Assembly (NCBI GenBank): GCA_023666975.1
Contig: JAMPAW010000096.1
Coordinates: forward strand, 1 to 12,835
Length of the DNA: 12,835 nt
Reading direction: 5' to 3'
DNA from: Clostridium sp.
Lineage (GTDB): Bacteria; Bacillota_A; Clostridia; Lachnospirales; Lachnospiraceae
Below, piece after piece: positions 1 through 6,875 of the stretch. How positions within the stretch are numbered: the first letter of the stretch is position 1; the number at the start of each line of letters is the position of its first letter. A program made the position numbers and the translations under genes. The notes under the pieces are model-generated. The model searched no databases. It was given only the letters and a program-made list of their open reading frames with translations, and had not been told where the DNA came from.

Positions 1-576
1 CTGCTTTGGGAAAATGTAGATTTCAGGAATAAATTTATCAAAATCGACCATCAGTTATTGTACGAACTGGATGAGGAAGGAAAGCGCAGATTTCAAATCT
101 GCCCGCCCAAGACAATCAAAGGCATCCGTAAAATTCCGTTGACAGCAAAAGCACTGCATGCTTTGAAGAAGCAGAAAGAGTATATGCTAAAACATGGAAT
201 GCTGGAGAATTTTACGGTGGATTCCCACAGTGGCTTTGTGTTTCTCACAAAGAGATTCCAGCTTTGGGGTGTTGCACAGATGGATATTATTCTTCACAGG
301 ATTGTATACGATTATAACAGTATTGAGGTGGCAAATGCCATTATTGAGGACAGAGAGCCAGAACTTTTGCCAAACATTACCGCACATATTCTAAGACACA
401 CCGCCTGCACCAGAATGGCAGAGGCAGGGATGGACCAGAGGACATTGCAGGAGATTATGGGACACAGCAATCTGGCAATTACCATGAAAGTATATAATCA
501 TGTGGACGATAAACGCATGCGGGAAGAAATCGAGAAGTTTGATGCAAAGCGGGATGGTAAGGAAAAGGTTTCCTGA
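1..576 (+). CDS. Tyrosine recombinase / integrase, 5'-truncated by window edge
   Basis: This is the C-terminal catalytic half of a phage/Tn916-type integrase, which cuts and rejoins DNA at the ends of an integrative element. The frame is open from base 1 (beginning LLWENVDF, the strand after the missing first catalytic Arg motif), so the gene starts upstream and the TTG at 58 is not a real start. Visible catalytic elements are a Lys in PPKTIKGIRKIPL (bases about 106-144), HILRHT with His at 385-387 and Arg at 394-396, GHS with His at 463-465, and the nucleophile Tyr in MKVYNHVD at 493-495. All C-terminal catalytic residues are present, so this half looks intact. The stop TGA at 574-576 is followed by a non-coding stretch with repeated TACACCA boxes. 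Position next to an unrelated transporter cluster suggests an element boundary. The family call is firm; the element type (ICE, transposon or prophage) cannot be told. Confidence 0.93.
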   Translation: MLWENVDFRNKFIKIDHQLLYELDEEGKRRFQICPPKTIKGIRKIPLTAKALHALKKQKEYMLKHGMLENFTVDSHSGFVFLTKRFQLWGVAQMDIILHRIVYDYNSIEVANAIIEDREPELLPNITAHILRHTACTRMAEAGMDQRTLQEIMGHSNLAITMKVYNHVDDKRMREEIEKFDAKRDGKEKVS

Positions 577-587
577 ACTGTTCCCTG

Positions 588-642
588 TTTTACACCAGTT
601 TGTACACCAAAACCGCCTTAGATTTACACCACTTTTACACCA
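588..642 (+). repeat. Four direct TACACCA repeats, candidate integrase arm-type sites
   Basis: Four copies of a (T/G)TACACCA box occur directly after the integrase stop. The conserved TACACC cores start at about 591, 603, 625 and 636, so the start-to-start steps are 12, 22 and 11 bases, close to one, two and one helical turns. Phased short repeats beside an int gene are typical of arm-type sites bound by the N-terminal domain of tyrosine recombinases. The repeats and spacing are seen directly; the binding role is inferred. The rest of 643-767 shows nothing I can assign, and no attachment core could be identified because only one element end is in view. Confidence 0.45.
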
Positions 643-767
643 TTTCACTGAAAAAATATGCAAGATTATGAAAAAATAACTGGCACTCACCACGTTCACA
701 ATCCTCTTTAACCCCAGCAACTATAAGGGTTTCAACAACTTTTACAAAGATACTCCAATCCCCCAAT

Positions 768-785
768 TCTTACAAAACCGTAAGA
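768..785. promoter_or_regulatory. Inverted repeat TCTTAC-N6-GTAAGA, candidate operator
   Basis: A perfect 6-bp dyad with a 6-base spacer lies 33 bases upstream of the TATAAT box at 818-823, an activator-like position. Another GTAA half-site occurs at 803-806, 23 bases from the GTAA at 780-783. Transporter operons of the BceAB/FtsX-permease class are often controlled by OmpR-type response regulators that bind upstream of a weak -35, which would fit. No regulator gene is in the window, so the binding protein is unknown. Confidence 0.35.
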
Positions 786-817
786 TAAAATGTCACCCAA
801 CTGTAATCTTGAAGCAG

Positions 818-823
818 TATAAT
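818..823 (+). promoter_or_regulatory. Candidate -10 box (TATAAT) of the ABC cluster
   Basis: A perfect consensus TATAAT lies 82 bases upstream of the first permease start. I find no good -35 at 16-18 bases (the sequence there is ACCCAA-like), which would suit an activator-dependent promoter. The call rests on the -10 match, the position and the upstream dyad. Confidence 0.4.
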
Positions 824-851
824 GAGTATAGCCAAATCTCAGGCTATACTC
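824..851. promoter_or_regulatory. 10-bp perfect inverted repeat (GAGTATAGCC / GGCTATACTC)
   Basis: Perfect 10-bp arms at 824-833 and 842-851 surround an 8-base loop and are followed by TTTTAT. Read as RNA from the left it resembles a modest intrinsic terminator that could end integrase transcription. It also abuts the TATAAT box, so transcription from that promoter would start inside the left arm and could not form the whole hairpin. In that case the dyad may act as a repressor operator. The two readings cannot be separated from sequence. Confidence 0.45.
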
Positions 852-905
852 TTTTATCAGGAGGGATTTTGGGAGAAATTTCAGGAGAAAACAAGGGGGT
901 AAAGT

Positions 906-3395
906 ATGAATGATTACAGGAAACTGGCAGTCCGGTATCTCAAGCTAAACCGCAAAAGGAGTATCGTGACGGTGGTCGGTGTGACGGTAGCGGTTACGAT
1001 TTTATATGTGATTTTGAACCTTGGCTGGAGTGCACTTTTAGGAATGCGGGAGAATCTGCGGGCTTCGCAGGACTATGAAATTGTATTTCTGACGGAAACG
1101 CAGGAACAGATTGAACAGATTATGGCAGACGAGAAGGTGAAGAGTGCTTCCGTGGGGCAGTATTATCACTATGATTATTATGAGCCGAAAATGTATGACA
1201 ATGCATTGTATATCAACACGACAAGCCCTTACCGCATGGTTTCAGTCTTGGAAAGCCTCCAAAGTAAATACGGCGTAGAGGGGGAATTAAATGACCTGCT
1301 GGCAGTGACTTACTTTCAGGCAGGCGACGGGAGCCTGATAGAGATTCTTGCGCTTCTCATTCTGTTGATTTCCTTTATCTTTGCCATTTTCGGCGTGGGA
1401 ATCGTCAGAAATTCGATTCAGTTGTCCACGCTGGAGCAGATTAAGGACTATGGGAATCTGCGGTGTGTAGGAGCTTCTAAGGGACAGCTTAAGGCTGTGA
1501 TCTATATCGAGGGTGCCATTCTGGAAATTTCCGGAATCATTGCCGGGGTTGTTGTGGGAACGATCGGCAGTATGGTAATCGGGCATTTCCTGGATGCCGG
1601 ATTTTTGTTCGGAGAGTTTGTCTCCTCGGATATCGGAAATGCCGCACTCCGTGTGGGCTTTCATGCTCTGCCGATTGCGCCGATTGCGGTTGCCTTTTTA
1701 GGTGATTTGTTCTTTGCGATGGAAGAAAACTGTAAGGTGATTGCCAATATGACACCGGTCAGCGCAATCCGGGGCGAATACCGAATCCGCAAGGAGAAAA
1801 TTAAAGTGAGAAAGAAGAGTATTTTTGGCAGGCTGTTTGGAATCGAAGGGGATTATGCCTACAAAAATATGATGCGGAATCCGGGCAGGTTCTATAAGAC
1901 CGTATGGTCGTTGGGAATTGGCATTGCGGCATTTATCACCATTGCCGGCATTGGCAGTTCGCTGAATAAAATTATCCAGGATGCGCAGGAACGCTATAAA
2001 TACTATCATGTCTTTTTTGAAAATATTTTAGACCCTGAGGACAGCATAGATGCTGTGCAAAGCAGCCTGCCGCCGAGCGATATACTGAAAAAAATAACCG
2101 CTTTGGACGAGGTGACTGATGCAAAGCGGATGTATTCCGCAGCAGTTACGCTTGCGGACCGGAAAGCATTTTTTGAACACTATACCGATGAATACCTGAC
2201 AGAGTCCGGCAGGGGAATAGCGTATGCAGCACTCAATGAACGTGCAGAGGATGAAAATGAAGACGGGCTATTTTTCGGGCTAAAATATATTGCGGATATA
2301 GACTGCTATGGGTATGACGAGGAGGATTATGCCAGATATCAATCCGCACTGGCAGAAGGAACGTTAGATGTCAGTGAAAACGGCATTGTATTGGTAAACC
2401 ATGGCAGGGTACTAAAAGCAGAGGAGGAGACAGAAAGCCTCTCATTGGAATATATTGATGTGGACTTTACGGATTATAAAGTGGGCGATACCATTGATTT
2501 GTTAGATGTGGAAAAACTTCGGGCGGATATTGCCAAAGAGCTTGAAACGGCAACGGAAGAGTACGAGGCAAAGAAAGCAGAACTTCCAAGTCCCTCGGAA
2601 AATGAAATAGAATGGCTCAATGCCCGGAATGCGATAGAAGACGAGTATGCGGATCAGAAGAGTCAGGCTGCAAAGGAGTGCAGGGAACGGCTGATTGCGG
2701 AAGGGTGCTATAAGACATATACAATCGAGGGCATTGTCAATGATGATGTCAACCATATGGGACAAGGTCCCGTGTTTATCCTGCCTTTGGAACGGTACTT
2801 TGCACTGACCGCAACAGACGAATCGATGGTGACAGGCATGCAGTATCATTTTGATTCATTCCCGGTCAATAAATATAACCGTATTATTTATGAGGACTGG
2901 CAGTTGTCGAAAGAGGATTATCTCTTAAGCTTCGCAGTAAGTGATGAATCCGGCTATTCAAACGAAATGGAGTTCCTGCAAAGCATAAAATACTGGTTGG
3001 CCGGATTTTTACTGTTTGTTTTGTTTGTAGTGATGATGTCTGCATTTAATATCATTAATACAAGTGCGGGTAACCTGCATTTGCGGAGAAAGGAATTTGC
3101 GCAGCTTCGGGTGATCGGCGTTTCCAAAAAACGTTTGATCAAAATTGTGCTGTTGGAGGGTGTCATTGCAACGGTTGCCGCAAATATTGTGGGAATTGTG
3201 ATCGGCTATCTGCTGGGTTTTGGCATGTTCCGGCTGGTGATTACCACGCTGTATGCGTATCAGTATCAATTTCCGCTCGGCGCAGCGCTGGCTGGGCTTG
3301 TGGTATCCACCCTGATTCTCTGCGGCTCCATTTATGTGCCGCTAAGGGATATGCGGATGGATATGGCTGGCGATCTGGCGACCGGAGGAGATTGA
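906..3395 (+). CDS. FtsX-family ABC transporter permease, long 8-TM form with large extracellular domain
   Basis: This 829-residue membrane protein is the permease of an ABC system of the MacB/FtsX (ABC3) superfamily. Predicted membrane segments lie at about 18-42, 145-167, 202-228, 252-271 (weaker), 332-352, 695-718, 745-773 and 791-811. They form two FtsX-like halves, each with the typical cytoplasmic coupling segment: LEQIKDYGNLRCVGASKGQL near 176-195 and EFAQLRVIGVSKKRL near 730-744. A first outside loop (about 45-140) is modest. The second (about 355-690) is very large and acidic, with a charged, probably coiled-coil stretch at 535-597. The start ATG at 906 has a GGGGG-containing ribosome site 6-10 bases upstream. 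It is first in a cluster with an ATPase (3635), an anchored Ig-like protein and a second permease. Such proteins usually transmit ATPase motion to extracellular domains rather than form a channel. The substrate is unknown. Family confidence is high. Confidence 0.92.
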   Translation: MNDYRKLAVRYLKLNRKRSIVTVVGVTVAVTILYVILNLGWSALLGMRENLRASQDYEIVFLTETQEQIEQIMADEKVKSASVGQYYHYDYYEPKMYDNALYINTTSPYRMVSVLESLQSKYGVEGELNDLLAVTYFQAGDGSLIEILALLILLISFIFAIFGVGIVRNSIQLSTLEQIKDYGNLRCVGASKGQLKAVIYIEGAILEISGIIAGVVVGTIGSMVIGHFLDAGFLFGEFVSSDIGNAALRVGFHALPIAPIAVAFLGDLFFAMEENCKVIANMTPVSAIRGEYRIRKEKIKVRKKSIFGRLFGIEGDYAYKNMMRNPGRFYKTVWSLGIGIAAFITIAGIGSSLNKIIQDAQERYKYYHVFFENILDPEDSIDAVQSSLPPSDILKKITALDEVTDAKRMYSAAVTLADRKAFFEHYTDEYLTESGRGIAYAALNERAEDENEDGLFFGLKYIADIDCYGYDEEDYARYQSALAEGTLDVSENGIVLVNHGRVLKAEEETESLSLEYIDVDFTDYKVGDTIDLLDVEKLRADIAKELETATEEYEAKKAELPSPSENEIEWLNARNAIEDEYADQKSQAAKECRERLIAEGCYKTYTIEGIVNDDVNHMGQGPVFILPLERYFALTATDESMVTGMQYHFDSFPVNKYNRIIYEDWQLSKEDYLLSFAVSDESGYSNEMEFLQSIKYWLAGFLLFVLFVVMMSAFNIINTSAGNLHLRRKEFAQLRVIGVSKKRLIKIVLLEGVIATVAANIVGIVIGYLLGFGMFRLVITTLYAYQYQFPLGAALAGLVVSTLILCGSIYVPLRDMRMDMAGDLATGGD

Positions 3396-3398
3396 GGC

Positions 3399-3602
3399 AG
3401 GCAATTGCGAAACTCTTTTTTGCTAACATTCGTTGTAGAATATAGACAAATCAACGCAGGCACGCTTGCGCTGCTTGTCGCTCGTAGCGGTGCTAAGCTC
3501 GAAAATACCTCGCTAAGCACCGACGGCTCCAAAGCACCTTGCTTATGATATTGTCTATATTCTACAACCAGGTTTTGGAAATCAGGAGTTTCGCAATCGC
3601 CT
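3399..3602. mobile_element. 204-bp nested inverted-repeat element (MITE-like)
   Basis: The stretch between the first permease stop and the ATPase ribosome site has no gene and is built as two nested inverted repeats. The outer arms, 3399-3415 (AGGCAATTGCGAAACTC) and 3586-3602 (GAGTTTCGCAATCGCCT), pair over 17 bp with one mismatch. The inner arms, 3432-3449 (GTTGTAGAATATAGACAA) and 3551-3568, pair perfectly over 18 bp. Unpaired segments of 16 and 17 bases separate the arms. The core contains a third stem, CGGTGCT 3488-3494 with AGCACCG 3516-3522, continued by AGC/GCT past an A-A mismatch, and is visibly richer in G+C than the flanks. There is no coding capacity. This looks like a small non-autonomous repeat (MITE or REP-like), perhaps the inner unit inserted into an older hairpin. 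No clear target duplication is visible. It could alternatively be a structured RNA or attenuator that lowers expression of the downstream genes. Confidence 0.6.
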
Positions 3603-3634
3603 AAGAATAAAGAGAGAAAGAGGAGGAATTTCGT

Positions 3635-4300
3635 ATGGATATCGTAACGATGGAAAATGTAACAAAGGTATATGGTGAAAATGAGACAAGGGTATGGGGA
3701 CTGCATGACGTCAATCTCAAGGTGGAACAGGGGGAAACACTGGCCATTGTCGGAGCATCCGGTTCCGGTAAATCCACATTGCTGCATATTATGGGTGGTG
3801 TCGATACGCCGACTGGCGGAAAGGTTGTCGTAGACGGGAAGGACATTACAAAGTTAGACGATGAGCAGATGTCCGTGTTCCGCAGAAGAAAGATTGGCTT
3901 TGTCTTTCAGGCATATCATTTGATTCCGGTATTGTCGGTCGAGGAAAACATCACCATGCCGATTCTGCTGGACCACAGGAAGCCGGATAAAGAGTATATT
4001 GAACATATTATGGATATGCTGGGGCTTCAGGACCGGAGAAAGCATTTGCCGAACCAGCTTTCCGGCGGGCAGCAGCAAAGAGCGGCGATTGCACGGGCAC
4101 TGGCAAACCGGCCGTCCCTGATTCTGGCAGACGAGCCGACGGGGGCGTTGGATTCCAAGAACGGAAACGAGGTCATCACGCTGCTGCAAAATTCGGTAAA
4201 ACAGTTAAACCAGACGTTGGTCCTGATCACGCATAACATTGATTTGGCGCGGGAAGCGGACCGCATTGTGAAGCTGGCAGACGGGGAAATCGTGGAATAG
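3635..4300 (+). CDS. ABC transporter ATP-binding protein, MacB/LolD type
   Basis: This 221-residue cytoplasmic ATPase powers the neighbouring FtsX-type permeases. All motifs are intact: Walker [10 protein letters not shown] at residues 40-48, Q-loop Gln92 in [10 protein letters not shown], signature LSGGQQQR at 142-149, Walker B LILADE at 162-167 with catalytic Glu167, D-loop ALD at 171-173, and switch His200 in LITHN. The length and the [16 protein letters not shown] combination are typical of the MacB/LolD/FtsE-like clade. The start ATG at 3635 has a GAGGAGG site about 8 bases upstream. It is separated from the upstream permease by the 204-bp repeat element and followed 27 bases later by the Ig-like gene. 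It is the only ATPase in the cluster, so it probably serves both permeases. Confidence 0.96.
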   Translation: MDIVTMENVTKVYGENETRVWGLHDVNLKVEQGETLAIVGASGSGKSTLLHIMGGVDTPTGGKVVVDGKDITKLDDEQMSVFRRRKIGFVFQAYHLIPVLSVEENITMPILLDHRKPDKEYIEHIMDMLGLQDRRKHLPNQLSGGQQQRAAIARALANRPSLILADEPTGALDSKNGNEVITLLQNSVKQLNQTLVLITHNIDLAREADRIVKLADGEIVE

Positions 4301-4327
4301 GGCTGATGCTGGAAGGAGGAGAATGAA

Positions 4328-5242
4328 TTGAAGAAATTAGGGTATTTATTTTTATGTATCTGCATCGGGCTGCTCGGGAATGCCGTAAAGGTTCAGGCGG
4401 CAACGCCGAGAGTGATGGTGTCCGATTATTCGGTGAAGGAAGGCGAGGTCGTCGCAGGGAAAGACTTTACGCTTACGGTTACCCTGAAAAATACCGCCGC
4501 CAAGGCAGTGAAAAATGTGAAGCTTTCGGTGACTGCGGAAAATGGGGAACTGCTGCCGGCAAAGGGAGCCGGAACTGCCTATATCGAACAGATTGATGCG
4601 GACAGTGAGGAGCCGGTCACCTTTCCGATGACGGCGGCAAGCGGTCTGGAGGAGAAAGCATATAAACTTTTGGTGAAGACGGAATATGAGAGCACGGGAG
4701 GCTATGAATATACGGTAGACGATACGGTTTTTATCCCCATTTCGCTGGGACAGAGGCTTTCGGTAACCGATGTTTTTCTGGCAGAGGATTATGTGGAGCT
4801 TGGCGATACCGTGGAGATTAGCGCCGTTGTCAATAATCTGGGCGAGGGCATGCTCTATAATGTGTCTGCAAAAGTGAAGGGTGACAATGTGCAGGAGCTG
4901 GAAACGTATGTCGGCAATATCGAATCCGGAAAAAGCGGCACGATTGACATTCTGACGAAGGCAGTCCTGGTGACTGCGGGCGACCATAATAAAAATAAGA
5001 TTTTTGTTGCCTATGAGGACAAGCAGGGAAATGTCTTTGAACAGGAGACGGAGATCACAATCTCGGTCGCAGAACCGATGTATGAGAATCTGGAAAAGGT
5101 AAAAGAGGGAAATGACAGCTCCGGCATGGTAAAAGGGATCGTGAAGGTACTGCTGGTGGTTTTGGCCCTGGCAGGCATAATCTGGTTTTTGAGAATGCGC
5201 AGGAAACGGAAGCAGCAGATGCTGGATGAGTTTATCGGTTGA
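4328..5242 (+). CDS. Secreted, C-terminally membrane-anchored Ig-like (CARDB/NEW3-like) protein of the ABC cluster
   Basis: This 304-residue protein has a signal peptide (1-24, hydrophobic core about 5-19, likely cleavage after VQA). Two beta-sandwich Ig-like units follow, at about 28-137 and 142-248, with the pattern '[14 protein letters not shown]...N' seen in CARDB/NEW3/COG1361-type domains. A hydrophobic anchor at 268-288 and a basic RMRRKRK tail complete it, so the bulk should face outside with a short tail inside. The start is TTG at 4328: the GGAAGGAGGA site at 4311-4320 is well spaced for it, whereas the ATG at 4323 is stopped after two codons. It lies between the ATPase and the second permease, 21 bases before the latter, and probably forms part of the complex where Gram-negative MacB systems have a MacA adaptor. 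No HlyD/MacA-type sequence is present, so the adaptor role is inference from context. The precise domain name needs a profile search. Confidence 0.8.
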   Translation: MKKLGYLFLCICIGLLGNAVKVQAATPRVMVSDYSVKEGEVVAGKDFTLTVTLKNTAAKAVKNVKLSVTAENGELLPAKGAGTAYIEQIDADSEEPVTFPMTAASGLEEKAYKLLVKTEYESTGGYEYTVDDTVFIPISLGQRLSVTDVFLAEDYVELGDTVEISAVVNNLGEGMLYNVSAKVKGDNVQELETYVGNIESGKSGTIDILTKAVLVTAGDHNKNKIFVAYEDKQGNVFEQETEITISVAEPMYENLEKVKEGNDSSGMVKGIVKVLLVVLALAGIIWFLRMRRKRKQQMLDEFIG

Positions 5243-5263
5243 TGGAAGAATGGAGAGAGTGAT

Positions 5264-6532
5264 ATGGCTTGGATTTGGCATTTGTGTTTCACGAATATGA
5301 AGCAAAGAGGTGTGCGGACGTTTCTGACCATTTTAGGTGTTGTGATCGGCGTGATCTCGATCGTCTCCCTGCTTGCCATCGGAATCGGGGTGAAGAATGA
5401 ATTATTGTCGATGGTGGAAACAACGGGCAGCGTGACGGAGATTACGGTATACGGTATCACGGAGGGCAAGCGCAAGGACAAAATGATCACGGACCGCAGG
5501 GCAGCCGATATGGAGAAAATAGAATATGTGGAAGCGGTTTATCCGCAGCAGATGTTGTCGGCAATGATCGGGTATAACCGGTACAAGGGCTATGCCCAGA
5601 TTATCGGGGTGCCGAGGAGCTATTTGGAGCAGATTGCTGTGGGAAAGGGGGAAAGCCCGTCGGCCGAAAGCCTGAAGCCGGAGCTGCTGGTAGGCAGCTA
5701 TGTCTTAGATATGTTTTTTAACGAGGGCACGGGGACATCTTATTCGGAGCTGCATAAAGAGGACGAGGAGAAAGAGGATTTATCGGGGGAGAATTTGTCC
5801 GTATATTTTAATATGGATGAAACGGAAGAGGGTTACCATTTAAAAGTGGCCGGTATGACAAAGGAGATTTCCTACAGCATATATTGCGACCTGGATACCT
5901 TAAGAAAATATTTAAAGCGCATTGCGAAGGAGGGGGAGATTCCGGGGCAGCCGGTAGATGCCAATGGAAACCCTTATAATGAGTGGATTTATGACAGTGC
6001 CATCGTCAAGGTGGACGATGTGGAGCATGTGGAAAAGGTGATGAAAAGGCTGCAGGATATGGGCTACCAGACGGAGAATAATAAAGAACTGCTGGATTCC
6101 ATGCAGCGTGAGGTCAAAATTGTACAGATTCTTCTTGGCGGAATCGGCATGATTGCGCTGGTTGTCGCAGTGATCGGAATCGGCAATACAATGACCACCT
6201 CTGTTTATGACCGTATCAACGAAATTGGCATTTTGAAGGTGCTTGGCTGCGATCCGGATGAACTGCTGTATCTGTTTTTGCTGGAGTCGGGAATTTTAGG
6301 CGGCTTAGGCGGCCTGATCGGGATTCTCATCTCGTATGGCATGACGGAAATTGGCGTGAACAAGCTGGCCGTTAAGCTGTTAAATATGCCAAAGGGAACG
6401 GAGCTGGCTGTGATTCCCCCCTGGCTGGCGGTTTCTGCTTTTCTCTTTGCCATTTTACTCGGCGTGCTCGCCGGTTTCTTCCCGGCAAAGTGGGCGGCAA
6501 AGTTAAGGCCCATTGATGCGGTGAGGAAGTAA
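5264..6532 (+). CDS. ABC transporter permease, MacB-type 4-TM
   Basis: This 422-residue protein has the MacB permease layout: a TM segment at about 18-40 in the typical N-terminus RGVRTFLTILGVVIGVISIV, an extracellular domain at about 45-285, and three TM segments at about 287-309, 343-363 and 384-406. The cytoplasmic coupling segment VYDRINEIGILKVLGCDPDEL lies at about 314-334 and the C-terminus is PIDAVRK. Length and order match usual MacB/YknZ-like permeases lacking a fused ATPase, which act as dimers with a separate ATPase. The start ATG at 5264 has GGAGAGAG 5-12 bases upstream. It is the last gene of the cluster and is followed by a terminator at 6568. Its partner is probably the ATPase at 3635. 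An unusually acidic insertion (about 164-189, HKEDEEKEDLSGE...) lies in the extracellular domain. Substrate unknown. Confidence 0.94.
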   Translation: MAWIWHLCFTNMKQRGVRTFLTILGVVIGVISIVSLLAIGIGVKNELLSMVETTGSVTEITVYGITEGKRKDKMITDRRAADMEKIEYVEAVYPQQMLSAMIGYNRYKGYAQIIGVPRSYLEQIAVGKGESPSAESLKPELLVGSYVLDMFFNEGTGTSYSELHKEDEEKEDLSGENLSVYFNMDETEEGYHLKVAGMTKEISYSIYCDLDTLRKYLKRIAKEGEIPGQPVDANGNPYNEWIYDSAIVKVDDVEHVEKVMKRLQDMGYQTENNKELLDSMQREVKIVQILLGGIGMIALVVAVIGIGNTMTTSVYDRINEIGILKVLGCDPDELLYLFLLESGILGGLGGLIGILISYGMTEIGVNKLAVKLLNMPKGTELAVIPPWLAVSAFLFAILLGVLAGFFPAKWAAKLRPIDAVRK

Positions 6533-6567
6533 AATTGGATTGTGGTAACAGGATATTGACATATGGC

Positions 6568-6595
6568 ACCCCCGTAGCTTGCTGCGGGGGTTTAT
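6568..6595 (+). terminator. Intrinsic terminator after the ABC cluster
   Basis: A 9-bp stem (ACCCCCGTA with TGCGGGGGT, one G-T wobble) has a 6-base loop GCTTGC and is followed by TTTATT. It starts 36 bases after the stop of the second permease and is G+C-rich in otherwise AT-rich DNA. It probably ends the transporter transcript and separates it from the giant surface-protein gene. Confidence 0.85.
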
Positions 6596-6763
6596 TGATC
6601 TATGTAAGAACTAAAAAGATAGACAAAAGTTGTGAATGATTAGTTATCAATCTGAAAACTAAATCCAAAAATTAAATGAAAAAACATAAATGAAATATAA
6701 CAGTTACGTTTAAAATATTGCATGATAAAAAAAGAATATAATTTAATAAAATAAAAATTTTTG

Positions 6764-6792
6764 TTGCCGTAATCAAATGATTCTAGTAATAT
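6764..6792 (+). promoter_or_regulatory. Candidate promoter of the giant surface-protein gene
   Basis: TTGCCG (6764-6769) and TAATAT (6787-6792) are separated by an ideal 17-base spacer and sit about 85 bases upstream of the ATG. Both boxes are imperfect and AT-rich DNA gives chance matches, so this is a modest call. Another TATAAT at 6737-6742 has no -35 at proper spacing. Confidence 0.3.
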
Positions 6793-6833
6793 AGTATCTA
6801 TATACAAGCTGCGTGAGAAAAGATGAACACCAA

Positions 6834-6850
6834 AGGAAATAATTTTTCCT
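6834..6850 (+). promoter_or_regulatory. Small hairpin in the 5' leader
   Basis: AGGAAA and TTTCCT form a 6-bp stem around a 5-base loop, ending 10 bases before the ribosome site. It may influence mRNA stability or translation, but it is weak and may be a chance pairing in AT-rich sequence. Confidence 0.25.
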
Positions 6851-6875
6851 GAGGTGGATTGAGGGGGAAGTTTAG

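Larger units (their letters stand above)
6596..6875 (+). other. AT-rich leader of the giant surface-protein gene
   Basis: These 280 bases hold no gene that I can support and are strikingly richer in A+T than the flanking genes. Besides the candidate promoter and hairpin listed separately, the only clear signal is the ribosome site GAGGGGG at 6861-6867, 8 bases before the ATG at 6876. I looked for a cyclic-di-GMP (GEMM-type) riboswitch, common before large clostridial surface proteins, and found none of its conserved blocks. Confidence 0.5.

Noticed and set aside
391..720. 109-codon minus-strand open frame over the integrase end and the intergenic repeats
   Set aside because: Half is the shadow of the integrase catalytic region and the rest reads through the TACACCA repeats. 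The product has no recognisable features.
869..913. Short TTG-started leader peptide (about 14 codons) overlapping the first permease start, below an AGGAGGG at 859-865
   Set aside because: The AGGAGGG is only 3 bases from the TTG, too close for normal initiation, and the peptide has no distinctive content. It is left as a chance frame.
3399..3602. CRISPR or tRNA-like origin for the repeated hairpins
   Set aside because: The repeats are inverted arms, not regularly spaced direct repeats, and no cloverleaf or anticodon arrangement fits.
4352..5305. 317-codon open frame on the minus strand
   Set aside because: It lies fully antisense to the signal-peptide/Ig-like gene, which has a clear ribosome site, signal peptide and TM anchor. 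The antisense translation shows no domain pattern.
6820..6875. Cyclic-di-GMP riboswitch before the giant surface gene
   Set aside because: The conserved tetraloop and receptor blocks are absent. Only a 6-bp AT-rich hairpin and the ribosome site are present.
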